Shown here piece after piece: positions 61,669 through 64,000 of a stretch of DNA of 64,000 bases (position 1 is the first letter of the stretch; every line of letters starts with the position of its first letter). The stretch is from Mycolicibacterium fortuitum subsp. fortuitum (GTDB lineage: Bacteria > Actinomycetota > Actinomycetes > Mycobacteriales > Mycobacteriaceae), in assembly GCF_022179545.1 (NCBI RefSeq), contig NZ_AP025518.1, positions 4,588,001 to 4,652,000 on the forward strand, in the 5' to 3' direction. Both the position numbers and the translations under genes were made by a program. The notes below the pieces were generated by a model. That model saw nothing but the letters and a program-made list of their open reading frames with translations. It was not told the origin of the DNA and made no database searches.

Positions 61669-63744
61669 ATGGCTGTCGACTGGGTGATCGCACCGCGTGA
61701 CCGCGTGCTCGACGGCCTGGAGGCGGGCCTGCATGATCGCTGTGGTGCTGCGCTCCTCGGCCCCGCGGGAGTCGGCAAGTCATCGCTCGCCCGTACCGCG
61801 GCCGAACATCTCGCACCGGATTTCCGTCGAGTCCTGTGGATCACCGGCACGGAATCGGCTGCAGCAGTTCCCTTTGCGGCCGTGGCACACCTGATCGACA
61901 TTCCCTCGTCGGGCAAGACCGCCGACGTGTTGCGGGCCGCACGTGAGGCGCTCGGATCCGAGCTGCTACTCATCGTCGACGACGCCCACCTGCTGGACCG
62001 GTTGTCAGCAGCGCTGGTGTACCAGCTCGCAGTGAGCGGCGCGGCCAAACTGATCGTCACCGCATCCGCGGAGGCACCCGGCGACGTGGCCGCGTTGTGG
62101 GACGACCACTTGGTGAATCGGGTCGAGATGTCCCCGCCTGGCCACGACGACGCGCGGCTGGCCGATCAGGTGGCGACGTTTCTCGCCGACCTACCCGATC
62201 ACGCCTCCGTGGTTTTGCGCCAGTTGGCGGTGCACGATCCGCTGCCGCTCGGCGTTCTCACCGAACTCACGAGTGCCGATGCCGTACAGGCGGCCCGACG
62301 TTGCGGCGTGGTTCGCGTCGATGACGGCCTGGTGCACTGCGCGCATCCGCTGTTTTTGAGCACCATTCGGGCCGCTGTGGGCGGACCGGATCTGCGCCGG
62401 CTGCGCAATGCAGTGGTCGAGCGCCTGTCAGCGGCGCCGCAACCGGGAGTGGTCGACCGGCTACGGGTGGCGGTAATGGCATTGGACAGCGACGTCGCCC
62501 TGCCCCCGGACGAACTCGTCGCGGCGGCCGGGGAGGCGCTGCGGTTGGGCGACCTGGAATTGAGCGAACGGCTCGCGCGGGCCGCGACGATGCCCGCCGG
62601 TTCGGATTTCACCGGACTGCTCACCCTGGCATACGCCTTGGCCTGGCAGGGCCGCGGCCGTGAGGCCGATACCGTGCTGGGCCAGATCGAACCGGCCGGC
62701 CTGACTGAGGACCAACTGATGGCGTGGGCGCTGCCGCAGGCGGCCAATCAGTTCTGGATGCTGTCGGAACCCGAGCGCGCCACGGCCTTCCTCAAGGCCA
62801 TCCGTCAGCGGGTGGCTACGCCGAGGGCGCAGACCACACTCGACGCCCTGGCAGCCACCTTTGCAATGAATGCCGGTGCGCCACAACGAGCTTTGGGTCT
62901 GGCCCTGGAGGTGCTGGCCGCGCCCGCAGCCGACGACACCGCGGTGGGCTGGGCAGCCTCCACGGCGGCGTTGAGTTGTGCACGGCTGGGCGCCTTCGAC
63001 CGGGTGGACGCGATGGCCGAGCGTGCACTGGCGGCAGGGCATCCCGGCCTGTTGCGGTTCACCAGCGGGTTCGGCCAAACCACAGCACTACTGATGACCG
63101 GCCGGCTGGCCCAGGCGGAGGAACTGGCCCAGCGCATCACCGATTTCACCCAGATGCTGCAGCCCGGCCGCGCCGTCGGCGAGGTGCTGATGGCCGACGT
63201 GCTGCTGGTCCGCGGCCAGTTCGATCAGGCGATCGCCTTGTTACGCAAGGCAACCGCCACGTTGGCACCGACGGGATACTCGTGGGGTCCGCTGGCCTGG
63301 ATGTTGTTGGCCCAGGCACTCGGTCAACGGGGCATGCCCGTCGAAGCCGGAAAGGCCCTGTCGCGCGCAGAAGCCCGGCACGGGCTCAAGTCGATGCTGT
63401 TCGCGCCAGAGTTGGCCTTGGCCCGGGCCTGGACATGTTCTGCCCGTAAGGATTCCGTGGGCGCGGTGACCGCCGCCCGCGAGGCCGCCAAGGCCGCTGA
63501 GCGGGGTGAGCAATCCGCCGTGATGCTCCGCGCCTTGCATGACAGCGTGCGCTTGGGAGATGCCCGCGCTGTCGATGCCCTGGCGCGAGTGGACCTGGAT
63601 TGCGTGTTCGCGCAACTGACGTCGGACCATGCCCGCGCGCTGGCGACCGGGAACGGCACGGGTCTGGCCGGCGTCGCATCCCGCTATCGCGATATCGGCA
63701 TGTTCGCAGCCGCCGAGGACGCCGACCGTCAGGCGACTGCGTGA
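61669..63744 (+). CDS. LuxR/LAL-type STAND ATPase without a helix-turn-helix
   Basis: A 691-residue protein like the large ATP-binding LuxR regulators: Walker A GPAGVGKSS (31-39), Walker B LLLIVDDAHLL (99-109), a STAND core to about 240, then TPR-like helical repeats to the end. The C-terminal LuxR HTH that should follow is missing: the protein stops at DADRQATA. No HTH reading is found in the other frames up to 63855. It may sense a signal and act on the STAS protein rather than on DNA. ATG 61669 is the start. Confidence 0.8.
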   Translation: MAVDWVIAPRDRVLDGLEAGLHDRCGAALLGPAGVGKSSLARTAAEHLAPDFRRVLWITGTESAAAVPFAAVAHLIDIPSSGKTADVLRAAREALGSELLLIVDDAHLLDRLSAALVYQLAVSGAAKLIVTASAEAPGDVAALWDDHLVNRVEMSPPGHDDARLADQVATFLADLPDHASVVLRQLAVHDPLPLGVLTELTSADAVQAARRCGVVRVDDGLVHCAHPLFLSTIRAAVGGPDLRRLRNAVVERLSAAPQPGVVDRLRVAVMALDSDVALPPDELVAAAGEALRLGDLELSERLARAATMPAGSDFTGLLTLAYALAWQGRGREADTVLGQIEPAGLTEDQLMAWALPQAANQFWMLSEPERATAFLKAIRQRVATPRAQTTLDALAATFAMNAGAPQRALGLALEVLAAPAADDTAVGWAASTAALSCARLGAFDRVDAMAERALAAGHPGLLRFTSGFGQTTALLMTGRLAQAEELAQRITDFTQMLQPGRAVGEVLMADVLLVRGQFDQAIALLRKATATLAPTGYSWGPLAWMLLAQALGQRGMPVEAGKALSRAEARHGLKSMLFAPELALARAWTCSARKDSVGAVTAAREAAKAAERGEQSAVMLRALHDSVRLGDARAVDALARVDLDCVFAQLTSDHARALATGNGTGLAGVASRYRDIGMFAAAEDADRQATA

Positions 63745-63767
63745 GCAGATTCGAGGTGACGGGCTTC

Positions 63768-63791
63768 CGTCGTTCTCGAGTGAAAACGACG
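63768..63791 (+). other. Inverted repeat after the STAND ATPase gene
   Basis: CGTCGTT and AACGACG, perfect seven-base arms with a ten-base loop, 23 bases after the stop. It could be a terminator-like hairpin without a U-run. A TAGAAT (63816-63821) further on may be the -10 of the next gene. Confidence 0.4.
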
Positions 63792-63855
63792 CAGAGCACC
63801 CACCCGCGCCGGCAGTAGAATGCGCAACTAGACCGCACGTTCTGCAGGGGGCTCG

Positions 63856-64000
63856 ATGAACCAGTTCGTCGCCGACACGGGCGCCATCAGCAAGTTGGGC
63901 AGCATCGTCGGCAATGTCAGTGAAGACATGAACAACTTCAAGAACACCTTCTCCGGGCCGTCGGACCTGGCATCCAGCCTCGGCCCCATCGCGTTCCCGG
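63856..64000 (+). CDS. Small protein, 5' part, possibly ESX-related
   Basis: The first 48 codons of a gene running off the window. The ATG at 63856 has GGGGG seven bases in front. The start MNQFVADTGAISKLGSIVGN and the following NNFKNTF are polar and helical. The look resembles WXG100/EspC-like ESX substrates, but neither the WXG motif nor a secretion signal is in view, so the family is not settled. Confidence 0.5.
   Translation, partial: MNQFVADTGAISKLGSIVGNVSEDMNNFKNTFSGPSDLASSLGPIAFP

Overview
The window is high-GC actinobacterial DNA from a Mycobacterium, most likely a fast-growing Mycolicibacterium. The evidence is the gene content: kgd, lpqY-sugABC, sigE-rseA-htrA-tatB, glgC/glgM, folP2, gpgS, fadD6 and lprE/lpqZ lipoproteins. 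From memory, the order follows the M. tuberculosis H37Rv segment Rv1258c to Rv1205 read backwards, with species-specific additions. This synteny is recalled, not computed. No tRNA, rRNA, CRISPR array, insertion sequence or prophage was seen. Coding density is very high, with many 4-bp start/stop overlaps and no gene-free stretch above 300 bases.

Layout. 1-9.6 kb: the end of a Tap-like efflux pump, an FAD-linked oxidase, a rhomboid protease, a cyp130-like P450 with its TetR neighbour, a DUF5995 protein, a siderophore-interacting protein behind an IdeR-type iron box, an acyltransferase, DEAD-box helicase deaD and lipoprotein lprE. 9.6-19.4 kb: a DUF559 nuclease-like gene between imperfect direct repeats, a large nuclease-helicase (Rv1251c-like), a second FAD-linked oxidase, two drug-efflux MFS pumps and a small membrane protein. 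19.5-29.9 kb: the TCA-cycle enzyme Kgd behind a run of four hairpins, an MHS transporter, a methionine aminopeptidase divergent from an XRE regulator with two AT-rich palindromes between them, an SDR, lpqZ, a malic enzyme with unusual codon use, and corA. 30-35 kb: the trehalose importer operon lpqY-sugA-sugB-sugC. sugC carries an apparent one-base frameshift, and a Suppressor-of-fused-domain gene is coupled to its end. 35-43.8 kb: stress and membrane proteins, an HpcH/HpaI lyase divergent from an MgtE-N-like protein, a lytic transglycosylase, mrp, tatB and htrA. 43.9-50 kb: the envelope-stress unit sigE-rseA, then an O-methyltransferase and an autoregulated TetR-ABC exporter operon (Rv1219c-Rv1216c-like). 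50-54.9 kb: a TetR/acyltransferase divergent pair, DUF4126, the divergent glgC/glgM glucan genes and a DUF3117 peptide. 55-60.4 kb: a long minus-strand run (LOG, fadD6, folP2, gpgS, a DivIVA-like protein, tagA). 60.5-64 kb: a TetR, a STAS-domain protein followed by an HTH-less LuxR/LAL-type ATPase behind a SigF-like promoter, and the first 48 codons of a small unidentified, possibly ESX-linked gene.

Themes are envelope stress and export (SigE/RseA/HtrA/TatB, ABC and MFS pumps), glucan and trehalose metabolism (GlgC, GlgM, LpqY-SugABC, GpgS) and central carbon flux at 2-oxoglutarate and malate. The observations most worth following are the STAS plus HTH-less STAND ATPase pair, the hairpin array upstream of kgd, the DUF559 gene with a remnant tail of a second copy, the divergent map/XRE operator pair, and the sugC frameshift.
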